A DNA stretch of 64,000 nucleotides, from the NCBI RefSeq assembly GCF_029633825.1, contig NZ_CP090641.1, positions 2,294,001 to 2,358,000 of the forward strand, given 5' to 3'. This DNA is from Burkholderia contaminans. Lineage in GTDB: Bacteria > Pseudomonadota > Gammaproteobacteria > Burkholderiales > Burkholderiaceae. Below the pieces are notes generated by a model that saw only the letters and a list, made by a program, of their open reading frames with translations, was not told where the DNA came from and did not search any database. Position numbers and translations under genes: made by a program. Below are positions 57,257 to 64,000 of this stretch, one piece after another. The first letter of the stretch is position 1, and every line of letters begins with the position of its first letter.

Positions 57257-58468
57257 ATGAATCCCGGAACCTCCACGGCCGCCTCGACGGCGGCCCCCCG
57301 CGAACCGGCCTGGGGCGCGGTATTCGCGATGACGCTCGGCGTGTTCGGGCTCGTCACGGCCGAATTCCTGCCGGCCAGCCTGCTGACGCCGATGGCCGAC
57401 AGCCTCGGCGTGACCGAAGGCGTGGCCGGGCAGGCCGTCACGGCCACCGCGACGGTCGCGCTGGTCACGAGCCTGCTGATCTCGGCGCTGACGCGCACGA
57501 TCGACCGGCGGCGCGTGCTGCTCGTGTTCTCGGTGCTGCTCGTTGTGTCGAACCTGGCGGTCGCGTTCGCGCCGAACCTGGCAATGCTGCTGATCGGCCG
57601 CGTCGTGCTCGGCATCGCGCTCGGCGGCTTCTGGACGATGGCGACGGCCACCGCGATGCGGCTCGTGCCGACCGCGATGGTGCCGCGTGCGCTGTCGATC
57701 ATCTTCAGCGGCGTGGCGGTCGCGACGATCGCGTCCGCGCCGATGGGCAGCTACTTCGGTCACCTGATCGGCTGGCGCAACGTGTTCCTGATCGCGGCCG
57801 CGCTCGGCGGCATCGCGTTCGTGTCGCAGATCCTCACGCTGCCGTCGATGCCGCCGAGCGGCACGACGCGGCTGCGCACGCTGATCGACGTGCTGCGCCG
57901 GCCGACCGTCGGCCTCGGCATGTTCGCGACGATCCTCGTGTTCACCGGACACTTCGCGTTCTTCACGTACCTGCGGCCGTTCCTCGAGCAGGTCGCGGGC
58001 GTCGGCGTGAACGGGCTGTCGGCGATCCTGCTCGGCTACGGCATCGCGAACTTCGTCGGCACGTCGCTTGCCGGCCGTGTGCTCGAACACCGGTTGCGGC
58101 CGATGCTGATCGGGATGCCCGCGCTGATGGTCGTGCTCGGCGTGGCGCTCGTCGCGCTCGGCCGCGCGCCGATGATCGACGCGGTACTCGTCGCGTTGTG
58201 GGGGATGGCGTTCGGCGGCGTGCCCGTCGCGTGGTCGACGTGGGTCACGCGCACCGTGCCCGATGAGGCCGAGAGCGCGGGCGGGCTGATCGTCGCGGCG
58301 ATCCAGCTTGCAATCGCGACGGGCGCGGCAGCCGGCGGCGTCGTGTTCGACGCGAACGGGGCAGCCGGCGTCTTCGTCGCGGCAGCCGTTGTGCTGGCCG
58401 TTGCGGTCGCGACGATCGTGACCGGCGTGCCGAAGCGCGTCGGCGTGGTGTCCGCGCTGGCGGAATGA
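57257..58468 (+). CDS. MFS efflux transporter, DHA1 family (NepI/SotB-like)
   Basis: A 403-residue 12-segment exporter. The first helix reads FAMTLGVFGLVTAEFLPASL and is followed by MADSLGVTEGVAGQAVTATA, both characteristic of the NepI/SotB group that exports nucleosides or sugars. RDRR-type loop is seen as TIDRRRVLLVFS. It is divergent from the AraC-type regulator gene and probably induced by it. Confidence 0.92.
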   Translation: MNPGTSTAASTAAPREPAWGAVFAMTLGVFGLVTAEFLPASLLTPMADSLGVTEGVAGQAVTATATVALVTSLLISALTRTIDRRRVLLVFSVLLVVSNLAVAFAPNLAMLLIGRVVLGIALGGFWTMATATAMRLVPTAMVPRALSIIFSGVAVATIASAPMGSYFGHLIGWRNVFLIAAALGGIAFVSQILTLPSMPPSGTTRLRTLIDVLRRPTVGLGMFATILVFTGHFAFFTYLRPFLEQVAGVGVNGLSAILLGYGIANFVGTSLAGRVLEHRLRPMLIGMPALMVVLGVALVALGRAPMIDAVLVALWGMAFGGVPVAWSTWVTRTVPDEAESAGGLIVAAIQLAIATGAAAGGVVFDANGAAGVFVAAAVVLAVAVATIVTGVPKRVGVVSALAE

Positions 58469-58499
58469 CGTAGTACCGGCGGGCCGCCCGGCCCGCCGC

Positions 58500-59345
58500 T
58501 CAGCGCACCGGTGCGTGCGCGTCGAGCAACTGCCGGTGGCGCGTTTCGGTCGCATCGTCGGCGGGGAACATGCATTCCATGCGCAACTCCTGCGCGGCGG
58601 CGCTTTGCGGCGTCCCGACCGTCGTGACCAGCGAGAAGTAACGCAGCACGACACCTTCGTGCACGAAGCCGATCGGGATGACCGGCAGCGACGGGGCGGC
58701 GGCCGGCACCGGCGGCGTTTTCCAGTCGTGCGGCGCATCGGGGCTCGCGAGCAGGTCGTCGAGCAACTGCCGTGTGTCGTCATCGATCACGCGGCCGACC
58801 GCTTCGCGATGCACGCGTTGCAGCAGGCTGCGCGACACCGTCTCCCAGTCGGCCACGAACGGCCGCATGCCGTGCGGATCGAACATCAGGCGCAGCAGGT
58901 TGCGCGGGCCGTCGCGCGCGGCCATGTCGATGAAGCAGCTGAAGAAGCGCGGCGCCGCGTCGTTGGTCATCAGCACGTTCCAGTGGCGATCCATCACGAT
59001 CGCCGGAAACGGATCGTGCTGGCGCACGACCCGTTCGAGCGCGCCGATCACGCCCTGCATCTCCTGCGCATCCCACGACGCTTCCGAATACACCGGCGCA
59101 TAGCCGGCCGCGAGCAACAGCGCGTTGCGCTCGCGCAGCGGCACGTCCAGCGTTTGCGCGAGCGTCAGCAGCGTGTCGCGGCCCGGCACGCTGCGTCCGC
59201 TTTCGATGAAGCTGATCTGGCGCTGCGAGATACCCGCGTCGAGCGACAGGTCGAGCTGGCTCACGCCGCGCACGTCGCGCCAGTAGCGCAGCAACTGGCC
59301 GAGTTCGTGCGGCGGCGCGTGCGGTTCGCGGCGGCTGGCGTTCAT
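58500..59345 (-). CDS. XRE-family regulator with MmyB-like ligand domain
   Basis: A 281-residue protein with an N-terminal helix-turn-helix (LGQLLRYWRDVRGVSQLDLS, GISQRQISFIESGRSVP) and an MmyB-like ligand-binding domain (FPAIVMDRHWNVLMTNDAAP, MFDPHGMRPFVADWE, which often binds a fatty acid). Such regulators usually control an adjacent oxidoreductase or hydrolase gene. The next minus-strand gene to the right is the carboxymuconolactone-decarboxylase-like one. Confidence 0.92.
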   Translation of the reverse strand: MNASRREPHAPPHELGQLLRYWRDVRGVSQLDLSLDAGISQRQISFIESGRSVPGRDTLLTLAQTLDVPLRERNALLLAAGYAPVYSEASWDAQEMQGVIGALERVVRQHDPFPAIVMDRHWNVLMTNDAAPRFFSCFIDMAARDGPRNLLRLMFDPHGMRPFVADWETVSRSLLQRVHREAVGRVIDDDTRQLLDDLLASPDAPHDWKTPPVPAAAPSLPVIPIGFVHEGVVLRYFSLVTTVGTPQSAAAQELRMECMFPADDATETRHRQLLDAHAPVR

Positions 59346-59393
59346 CGTGCCTCCCAGGGCGTTCCGTGAAGGACGCGATCGACTATATCGGAC

Positions 59394-59951
59394 TCACGCG
59401 GCGTTCGCATGCCACGCGAAGGCGTCGAACGGCGCTTCGAGCGCGGGCTTCGTCACGCTGCCGACGTAGTTCGTGATCGTCGATGCGGCGACCACCGCGA
59501 TCACTTCCAGCAACTGTTCGTCGCTGAAGCCGGCGTCGAGGAACGACTGCCGGTCGGCGTCGGTCAGGCGGCCGCGGGTGTCGATCAGCTTGCGTGCCGT
59601 GGCCGACAGCGCGGCCAGTGTCGCGTCGCCGGGCAGGGCGCCGCGGCGGGTCGCGTCGACGTCGGCGTGGGTCACACCCTGTTTCAGCGCAAGCGCGGTA
59701 TGGAAGGCGACCGGCCATTCGCTCGCGTTCGTGACCGCGTTGGTGAGCAGGAGCGTCTGGATCTGCGGCTCGGTGAGGCTGCTGGCGTGCACGCGCTCGA
59801 ACAGGCCGATGAAGCCGTTGATCAGCACCGGGGAAGCGGCCATGGCCGCTGCGATGTTCGGGACGATGCCGAAGGTTTGCTGGAGCTGCTGGAGGACGGG
59901 CCGGGATGCGGCCGGCGCCGAGTCGATCGTATGAAGCGGATAGGCGGACAT
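59394..59951 (-). CDS. Carboxymuconolactone decarboxylase-family protein without the redox Cys pair
   Basis: A 185-residue AhpD/CMD-fold protein: FGIVPNIAAAMAASPVLING, IQTLLLTNAVTNASEWPVAF, and LLEVIAVVAASTITNYVGSV. In AhpD-type members the helix after NA carries C-x-x-C-H; here it reads NASEWPVAFHTAL, keeping Glu and His but no Cys. A peroxidase role is therefore unlikely. It lies upstream of the XRE gene on the same strand. Confidence 0.88.
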   Translation of the reverse strand: MSAYPLHTIDSAPAASRPVLQQLQQTFGIVPNIAAAMAASPVLINGFIGLFERVHASSLTEPQIQTLLLTNAVTNASEWPVAFHTALALKQGVTHADVDATRRGALPGDATLAALSATARKLIDTRGRLTDADRQSFLDAGFSDEQLLEVIAVVAASTITNYVGSVTKPALEAPFDAFAWHANAA

Positions 59952-60084
59952 GATGTCTCCGGGGGATGAGCGCCGCCGGAATGGCGGCGCGACACCCGAA
60001 GCGTAGGAGCGGCCGTGTCGTGCGCCAATTACATGGGATGTAATCGTCCGGTGCGCGCGTGACGCCGTCCGTCCTGCAAATCTC

Positions 60085-60846
60085 TCAGCCGCCTTGCCTG
60101 ACCATCTCCGCCAGCGTCTTCATCGCCTGCAGGTACGGATACGGCCCGTGGCTGATGCGGGCCACGCCGTATTCCGCGAAGTCGGCGAGCGTCGGCGTCT
60201 CCGTGACGCGCATCACGTTCACCGGCAGCGGCGACGCGGCTGTCAACGCGCGAATGAGTGCCGGCGAGCTCAGGCCCGGCACGAACAGCCCGTCGGCACC
60301 GGCCGCGGCATACGCGCGTGCGCGGGCCAGCGTGGCGTCGAGCAGGCGCTCGTCGTGCGTGTCGGCCGGCGCGTTGAAGAACACGTCGGTACGCGCGTTG
60401 ATGAAGTAGTCGGCGCCCGCGCGATCGGCGGCCTGCCGTGCTGCCGCGAGACGGGCCGCCGCTGCGTCGACGTCACGCAATTCACCGGTCGCCGGGAAGC
60501 TGTCTTCGAGATTGCAGCCGATCGCGCCGGCCTTGATGCTGAGCGCGATCGTTTCGGCGACATCTTCCGGCCGCTCGCCGTACCCGCTTTCGAGATCGAC
60601 GGTGACGGGCAGGTCCGTCGCTCGCGTGATCCGCTCGAGCACCTCCATCATCAGCGCGCGCGGCATCTGCTCGCCATCGCCGAAACCGTTGGCCGCCGCG
60701 ACCGACCAGCTGCCGGTCGCCAGTGCGACGGCGCCCGCGTCGGCCGCCGTGCGCGCGCTGCCGGCGTCCCACACGTTGAACAGCGCCAGCGGGTGGCCCG
60801 CGCGGTGAAGCGAACGGAAATACGCGCCCTTCTCATTGCTGCTCAT
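60085..60846 (-). CDS. Isocitrate lyase / PEP mutase-family enzyme
   Basis: A 253-residue TIM-barrel protein with FNVWDAGSARTAADAGAVAL, the metal-site DLESGYGERPEDVA, GCNLEDSFPATGEL and FINARTDVFFNAP. Members cleave or rearrange C-C or P-C bonds of 2-hydroxy or 2-oxo acids. The KKCGH loop of true isocitrate lyases is absent, so it is closer to the oxaloacetate decarboxylase/PEP mutase side. Its ATG overlaps the stop of the upstream gene (ATGA). Confidence 0.9.
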   Translation of the reverse strand: MSSNEKGAYFRSLHRAGHPLALFNVWDAGSARTAADAGAVALATGSWSVAAANGFGDGEQMPRALMMEVLERITRATDLPVTVDLESGYGERPEDVAETIALSIKAGAIGCNLEDSFPATGELRDVDAAAARLAAARQAADRAGADYFINARTDVFFNAPADTHDERLLDATLARARAYAAAGADGLFVPGLSSPALIRALTAASPLPVNVMRVTETPTLADFAEYGVARISHGPYPYLQAMKTLAEMVRQGG

Positions 60847-61889
60847 GCTTGCGTCTCCTTGTGGAAAACCGGATCGGTTGTCGTGTCGAACGATACTGCC
60901 ACCGTATCGAGCGCCGCGAGAAAATCGCGCGCATCGAACAGCTCGCCGAGACTGCGCACACCGCCCGGCGCCACGGTGTGGCCGGATATCAGGCGTACGG
61001 CTGCCTCGACGATGATCGGTGCGCTGACCGCGTAGATGTCGCGCCCGAGCGCCGTCGCGCGGTGCGTCGTGCCGCCCTGCACGGCGATCGCGTCCATCGC
61101 GAACTGCTGCGCCGAGCGGCCCATTTCGTCGGTCGGCTCGGGCGGCGGCGTGGCGGCATCGCGCACGTCGCGCAGCACGACGGTGGCGAGCCACGATTCG
61201 ATCGTATCGATGCGCAGGTGACGCGACAATGTCATCACTTCCGAAAACGGCAGCAGCGTCACGCCGACGCGGCCGATCGGCGGCGGGAACGGCCATGCGC
61301 GTTCGCGTGCGGGCGACGGCACCGGTGCCGGCTTGCCGTCCTTCTGCACGAGCCGCACCGCGCGATTGCGTTCGCCCGTCACGCGCGTGCCGTGCGTCGG
61401 GTGCCAGCTGTCGAGCCCGGTCGCGATATCGACGCGCTCGATCGGCCGGTTCGGGGCGACGACGGCCGTGACGAGCAGGTCTGCCAGGCCGCCGTAGAAC
61501 GCCGCGGCCGGCACGAGCGTCACGCCCGCGGCGCGCGCCCGCGCATCGCAGTGTTCGGCCAGCGCCAGCACCGACGGTTGCTCGGCCGTCAGGTCGAGAT
61601 AGGGGATGCCGGCCCGCAGCGCGGCATCGGCCAGCGGCAACGCGGTATCGAGGTACGGGCCCGCGCAGTTGATCACCGCCGCCGCGCCGCGCAACGCGGC
61701 GTCGAGCGCGGCCGGATCGTCGATCGCGGCGACGCGCGCGAGCGTCGCGTCGCTGCCGTCCTTCGCGAGCCGCGCGGCATCGCGCCCGATGCGGATCGCC
61801 TGCAGGCCCCGCCGCGCCAGCTCCGCGACGACGAATCGCCCGGTATGGCCCGTGGCGCCATAGACTGCAACCGTCATTCGATCATCCAT
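60843..61889 (-). CDS. Saccharopine dehydrogenase-like NAD(P)-binding protein
   Basis: A 348-residue protein with an N-terminal Rossmann domain, TVAVYGATGHTGRFVVAELA, and AAAVINCAGPYLDTALPLAD as in saccharopine dehydrogenase-like and trans-acting enoyl reductase proteins. The start MDDR has GGAG upstream; a second ATG 12 bases later is possible. It is the first gene of an operon with the PEP mutase-like gene and is divergent from the TetR gene, whose operator overlaps its promoter. Confidence 0.87.
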   Translation of the reverse strand: MDDRMTVAVYGATGHTGRFVVAELARRGLQAIRIGRDAARLAKDGSDATLARVAAIDDPAALDAALRGAAAVINCAGPYLDTALPLADAALRAGIPYLDLTAEQPSVLALAEHCDARARAAGVTLVPAAAFYGGLADLLVTAVVAPNRPIERVDIATGLDSWHPTHGTRVTGERNRAVRLVQKDGKPAPVPSPARERAWPFPPPIGRVGVTLLPFSEVMTLSRHLRIDTIESWLATVVLRDVRDAATPPPEPTDEMGRSAQQFAMDAIAVQGGTTHRATALGRDIYAVSAPIIVEAAVRLISGHTVAPGGVRSLGELFDARDFLAALDTVAVSFDTTTDPVFHKETQA

Positions 61890-61909
61890 GATCCACTCCG
61901 CTACAGAAC

Positions 61910-61945
61910 GGTCTGTTTTATAGTACAGACCTGTAGCGTCGTCAA
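61910..61945. promoter_or_regulatory. TetR operator overlapping a sigma-70 promoter
   Basis: GGTCTGT-N8-ACAGACC (61910-61931) is a perfect inverted repeat, with outer arms CTACAG and CTGTAG. On the minus strand TTGACG (61940-61945) and TATAAA (61917-61922) are 17 bases apart, an excellent promoter for the 61889 gene; the -10 lies inside the operator. Confidence 0.82.
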
Positions 61946-62007
61946 GCACGCGGTGCTATGATCGCTTCACTGTTGCGGGAGTGGGCGGCCGGCAAGGCCG
62001 GGTCGGG

Positions 62008-62601
62008 ATGAAAAAGGAAACAGGGTCACCAGGGAGCGCGCCCGATACGCGCGAACGCATTCTGCAAACGGCCAGCGAGCTGTTCTATCGGGAGGGTACG
62101 CGCGCGGTCGGCGTGGACCTGATCGTCGCGCAGGCCGGCGTGGCGAAGACGAGCCTCTATCGTCACTTCGCGACGAAGGACGACCTGATCGAAGCGTTCC
62201 TGCTGCGCGAGGACGCCGATTTCTGGGCGCATTGGGATGCGGTGGCCGCGCAGTACCGGCGCACGCCGCGCGAGGAACTGGATGCGCAGCTGCAATGGAT
62301 CGGCGAGCGCATTGCGCGCCCCGGCTATCGCGGCTGCCCGCAGATCAACATCGCCGCCGAATACGCGGACGGCAACCATCCGGCCCGCAAGGTGGCCGTC
62401 GCGCACAAGCAGGAACTCCGGCGCCGGCTGGCCGAGCTGGCGGGGGCGGTCGGCGTCGACGAGCCGGAGACCTTCGCACTGCGGCTCGCGACCGTGATCG
62501 ACGGCGCGCTGAGCAGCGGGCAGGCGCTGCATGCGCATGGGCCCGTGGCCTTCCTGCAGGAATTCGCGCAACTGCTGTTGCCGAAGAAGGGCCGGAAGTA
62601 A
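62008..62601 (+). CDS. TetR-family repressor
   Basis: A 197-residue regulator. The DNA-binding domain reads RERILQTASELFYREGTRAV and IVAQAGVAKTSLYRHFATKD; the ligand domain follows to LLPKKGRK. It probably binds the GGTCTGT palindrome in the divergent gap and represses the saccharopine dehydrogenase-like operon and itself. ATG 62008 gives the family-typical start; the frame is open from 61981. Confidence 0.92.
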   Translation: MKKETGSPGSAPDTRERILQTASELFYREGTRAVGVDLIVAQAGVAKTSLYRHFATKDDLIEAFLLREDADFWAHWDAVAAQYRRTPREELDAQLQWIGERIARPGYRGCPQINIAAEYADGNHPARKVAVAHKQELRRRLAELAGAVGVDEPETFALRLATVIDGALSSGQALHAHGPVAFLQEFAQLLLPKKGRK

Positions 62602-62637
62602 GCCGCCTGGCCGCAGCGATCCGCGCGCCGGCCCGGT

Positions 62638-63105
62638 TCAATCGCGGGCGGCCGGATCGACCGACAGCGCGCGCAACTGGCCGCGCAACTGATCGACTTC
62701 CCCCGGCGCGAACGGCCGTTCGATCTCGGCATGCGTCTGCTGCCACAGCGGAAACGCTTCGGCCAGCAGGTCGTGGCCGGCCTGCGTGAGTTCGAGCAGG
62801 CGGCTGCGCCGGTCGTCCGGATCCTGGACGATCGTGACCAGGCCGCGCCGCTCGAGCGGCTTGAGCGCGGCCGTGAGCGTCGTGCGGTCCATCGCGAGCA
62901 GCGACGCGACCGATTTCATCGGCGCCGGCCGGGGCCGGTTCAGCGACATCAGCAGCGAAAACTGGCCGTTGGTGAGATCCAGCGGGCGCAGCACATCGTC
63001 GAAGATCCGCGCAAGGTTACGCGCCGCGCGCTGCATGTGCAGGCACAGGCAGCAATCGCGCACCATCAGCGTCGTTTCGAAAGGGAGCTTTTCTTTTCGT
63101 GCCAT
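62638..63105 (-). CDS. MarR-family regulator
   Basis: A 155-residue winged-helix regulator: LTNGQFSLLMSLNRPRPAPM, VASLLAMDRTTLTAALKPLE and the wing VTIVQDPDDRRSRLLELTQA. Three Cys near the N-terminus (RDCCLCLHMQ) might give redox sensing, as in OhrR-like proteins, but this is inference. It is divergent from the YCII-like gene across a short gap that contains a palindrome. Confidence 0.92.
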   Translation of the reverse strand: MARKEKLPFETTLMVRDCCLCLHMQRAARNLARIFDDVLRPLDLTNGQFSLLMSLNRPRPAPMKSVASLLAMDRTTLTAALKPLERRGLVTIVQDPDDRRSRLLELTQAGHDLLAEAFPLWQQTHAEIERPFAPGEVDQLRGQLRALSVDPAARD

Positions 63106-63116
63106 GTTGCAATTGT

Positions 63117-63128
63117 GTTGATATCAAC
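63117..63128. promoter_or_regulatory. Probable MarR operator
   Basis: GTTGATATCAAC is a perfect 12-bp palindrome located 12 bases upstream of the MarR ATG and in the shared gap with the YCII-like gene, the usual place for autoregulation. Confidence 0.65.
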
Positions 63129-63186
63129 CTATCGTGTCAAGGTCGAGGCACGGCAGCCCGTCGCGCCCGTCACCGGAGGAGACAGC

Positions 63187-63555
63187 ATGAGTGCTCAACA
63201 GCAGTTGTATCTCGCGGTATTTCTCGGGACCAAGGACAGCCCGGCCATGAAAGCGTGGATCGCGCTGCCGGACGAGGAGCGGCGCACGCGCGAGCGCGAC
63301 GGCATCGCCGCATGGCATGCGTGGGTCGACCGGCATCGCGACGCGATCGTCGAGATGGGCGGGCCGCTCGGCAAGACGAAGACCATCGATGCCGCCGGCA
63401 TCAAGGACACGGCGAACGCGATGAGCGGCTTTACCGTCGTGCGGGCAGCCTCGCACGAAGCCGCGGCCGCGCTGTTCGAAGGTCATCCGCATTTCACGCT
63501 GTTCCCGGGGGTGGCGGTCGACGTGATGCCGGTGCTGGCGATTCCCGGCGCGTGA
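63187..63555 (+). CDS. YCII-like small protein
   Basis: A 122-residue cytoplasmic protein with a ferredoxin-like pattern: QLYLAVFLGTKDSPAMKAWI, VEMGGPLGKTKTIDAAGI and GFTVVRAASHEAAAALFEGH. It resembles YCII-related (DGPF-type) proteins of unclear function. GGAGGAGAC precedes the ATG. Likely under control of the divergent MarR regulator, and followed by a glutathione S-transferase, which suggests a stress or detoxification unit. Confidence 0.8.
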   Translation: MSAQQQLYLAVFLGTKDSPAMKAWIALPDEERRTRERDGIAAWHAWVDRHRDAIVEMGGPLGKTKTIDAAGIKDTANAMSGFTVVRAASHEAAAALFEGHPHFTLFPGVAVDVMPVLAIPGA

Positions 63556-63643
63556 GCGACGGGCGCGGCCACGCGTCGTGTATCGGCGATGCGCCGTGGC
63601 CTGCAGGCGGAAGCTTTCCCGACATTCTGGATGGAGACTGGCG

Positions 63644-64000
63644 ATGAAGCTTTACGGATTTGCCGGCACCCGCTCGCAACGCGCGCTGTGGGGGCTGAAG
63701 GAACTGGATGCCGATTTCGAGTTCATCTCGGTGAACCTGCTCCAGGGCGAACACAAGCGGCCCGAATTCCTGCGCCTCAATCCGGCCGGCAAGGTGCCCG
63801 TGCTGGTGGACGGCGACCTCGTGATTCCCGAGTCGGCCGCGATCGTGCTGTATCTCGCGGACAAGTACCCGCAGAAGGCGCTGCTGCCGGTCGATCCGGC
63901 GCTGCGGGCGGAGGCTTACCGGTGGGTCATGTTCGCGGTGACGGAGCTCGAGCAGCCGCTGTGGCGGATCACGCGACACTCGTTCATCTATCCGCCGGAG
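63644..64000 (+). CDS. Glutathione S-transferase, 5' part only
   Basis: The first 119 residues of a glutathione S-transferase before the window ends. The thioredoxin-like N-terminal domain reads MKLYGFAGTRSQRALWGLKE, with the glutathione site FLRLNPAGKVPVLVDGD and PESAAIVLYLADKYP, and the helical domain begins at ALRAEAYRWVMFAVTEL. It would conjugate glutathione to electrophiles in the cytoplasm. It probably shares regulation with the YCII-like gene 88 bases upstream. Confidence 0.92.
   Translation, partial: MKLYGFAGTRSQRALWGLKELDADFEFISVNLLQGEHKRPEFLRLNPAGKVPVLVDGDLVIPESAAIVLYLADKYPQKALLPVDPALRAEAYRWVMFAVTELEQPLWRITRHSFIYPPE

Overview
The window looks like a chromosome (probably replicon 2) segment of a Burkholderia cepacia complex bacterium. 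The evidence is very high GC with strong third-position GC, a convergent rpfR/rpfF pair coding for the BDSF receptor and BDSF synthase that characterise this group, and dense LysR/AraC/TetR-regulated catabolic genes. No rRNA, tRNA, CRISPR array, integrase or insertion sequence was seen. Everything here is read by eye; no database search was run.

Layout. 1-3.6 kb: edge of a PTS EIIA (PtsN-type) gene, two small unknown genes, and a groES-groEL operon with a CIRCE operator at its start and an intrinsic terminator at its end. 3.65-20.7 kb: a large block that appears to be one sigma-54 regulon for scavenging an organosulfur compound. It holds a secretory lipase, a class II aldolase-like protein, a SfnR-like sigma-54 activator without a sensor domain, two ABC permeases with a binding protein (no ATPase), an SsuD-like flavin monooxygenase, three cytoplasmic proteins resembling DszB desulfinase, an MFS carrier, a TonB/ExbB/ExbD set (tonB is frameshifted) and a TonB-dependent receptor. 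Five -24/-12 promoters can be read, and two divergent promoter pairs each enclose palindromes of the form CTGTTGC-N4-GCAACAG, the likely activator sites. 20.7-27.2 kb: LysR, M20 deacylase, amino-acid-type binding protein, porin, zinc-less quinone-oxidoreductase-type dehydrogenase, LysR.

27.2-31.7 kb: a curli operon (csgE-F-G-B-A, then a terminator, then csgH) with a very long CsgA and no csgD beside it; an AT-rich control region follows at 31.8-32.1 kb. 32.2-38.3 kb: an SDR enzyme, then a lipoprotein sulfatase with an odd active-site motif next to an apparently exported formylglycine-generating enzyme, a MetQ-like binding protein, a YkgJ-type cysteine-cluster protein and a small monooxygenase. 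38.5-40.2 kb: a large exported protein of unknown function. 40.4-47.5 kb: LysR, D-glutamate cyclase-like (DUF1445/UPF0317), MFS and fused 5-oxoprolinase, a plausible 5-oxoproline module, with a 13-bp tandem repeat between two of its genes.

48-50.9 kb: rpfR (FI-PAS-GGDEF-EAL) and rpfF. 51.4-64 kb: APC-family permease, exported transglutaminase-like protein, two small proteins, and several regulator/enzyme or regulator/transporter pairs (AraC-MFS, XRE, carboxymuconolactone decarboxylase-like, PEP mutase-like with saccharopine dehydrogenase-like and TetR, MarR with a YCII-like protein, and a glutathione S-transferase cut by the window edge).

The strongest candidate for an undescribed system is the 3.65-20.7 kb block: shared enhancer palindromes, five sigma-54 promoters, a desulfinase-like family that would usually be labelled as ABC binding proteins, and a private TonB uptake machine all point to one coordinated pathway whose substrate is unknown. 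The adjacent M20/binding protein/porin group and the sulfatase-FGE cluster extend the sulfur theme.
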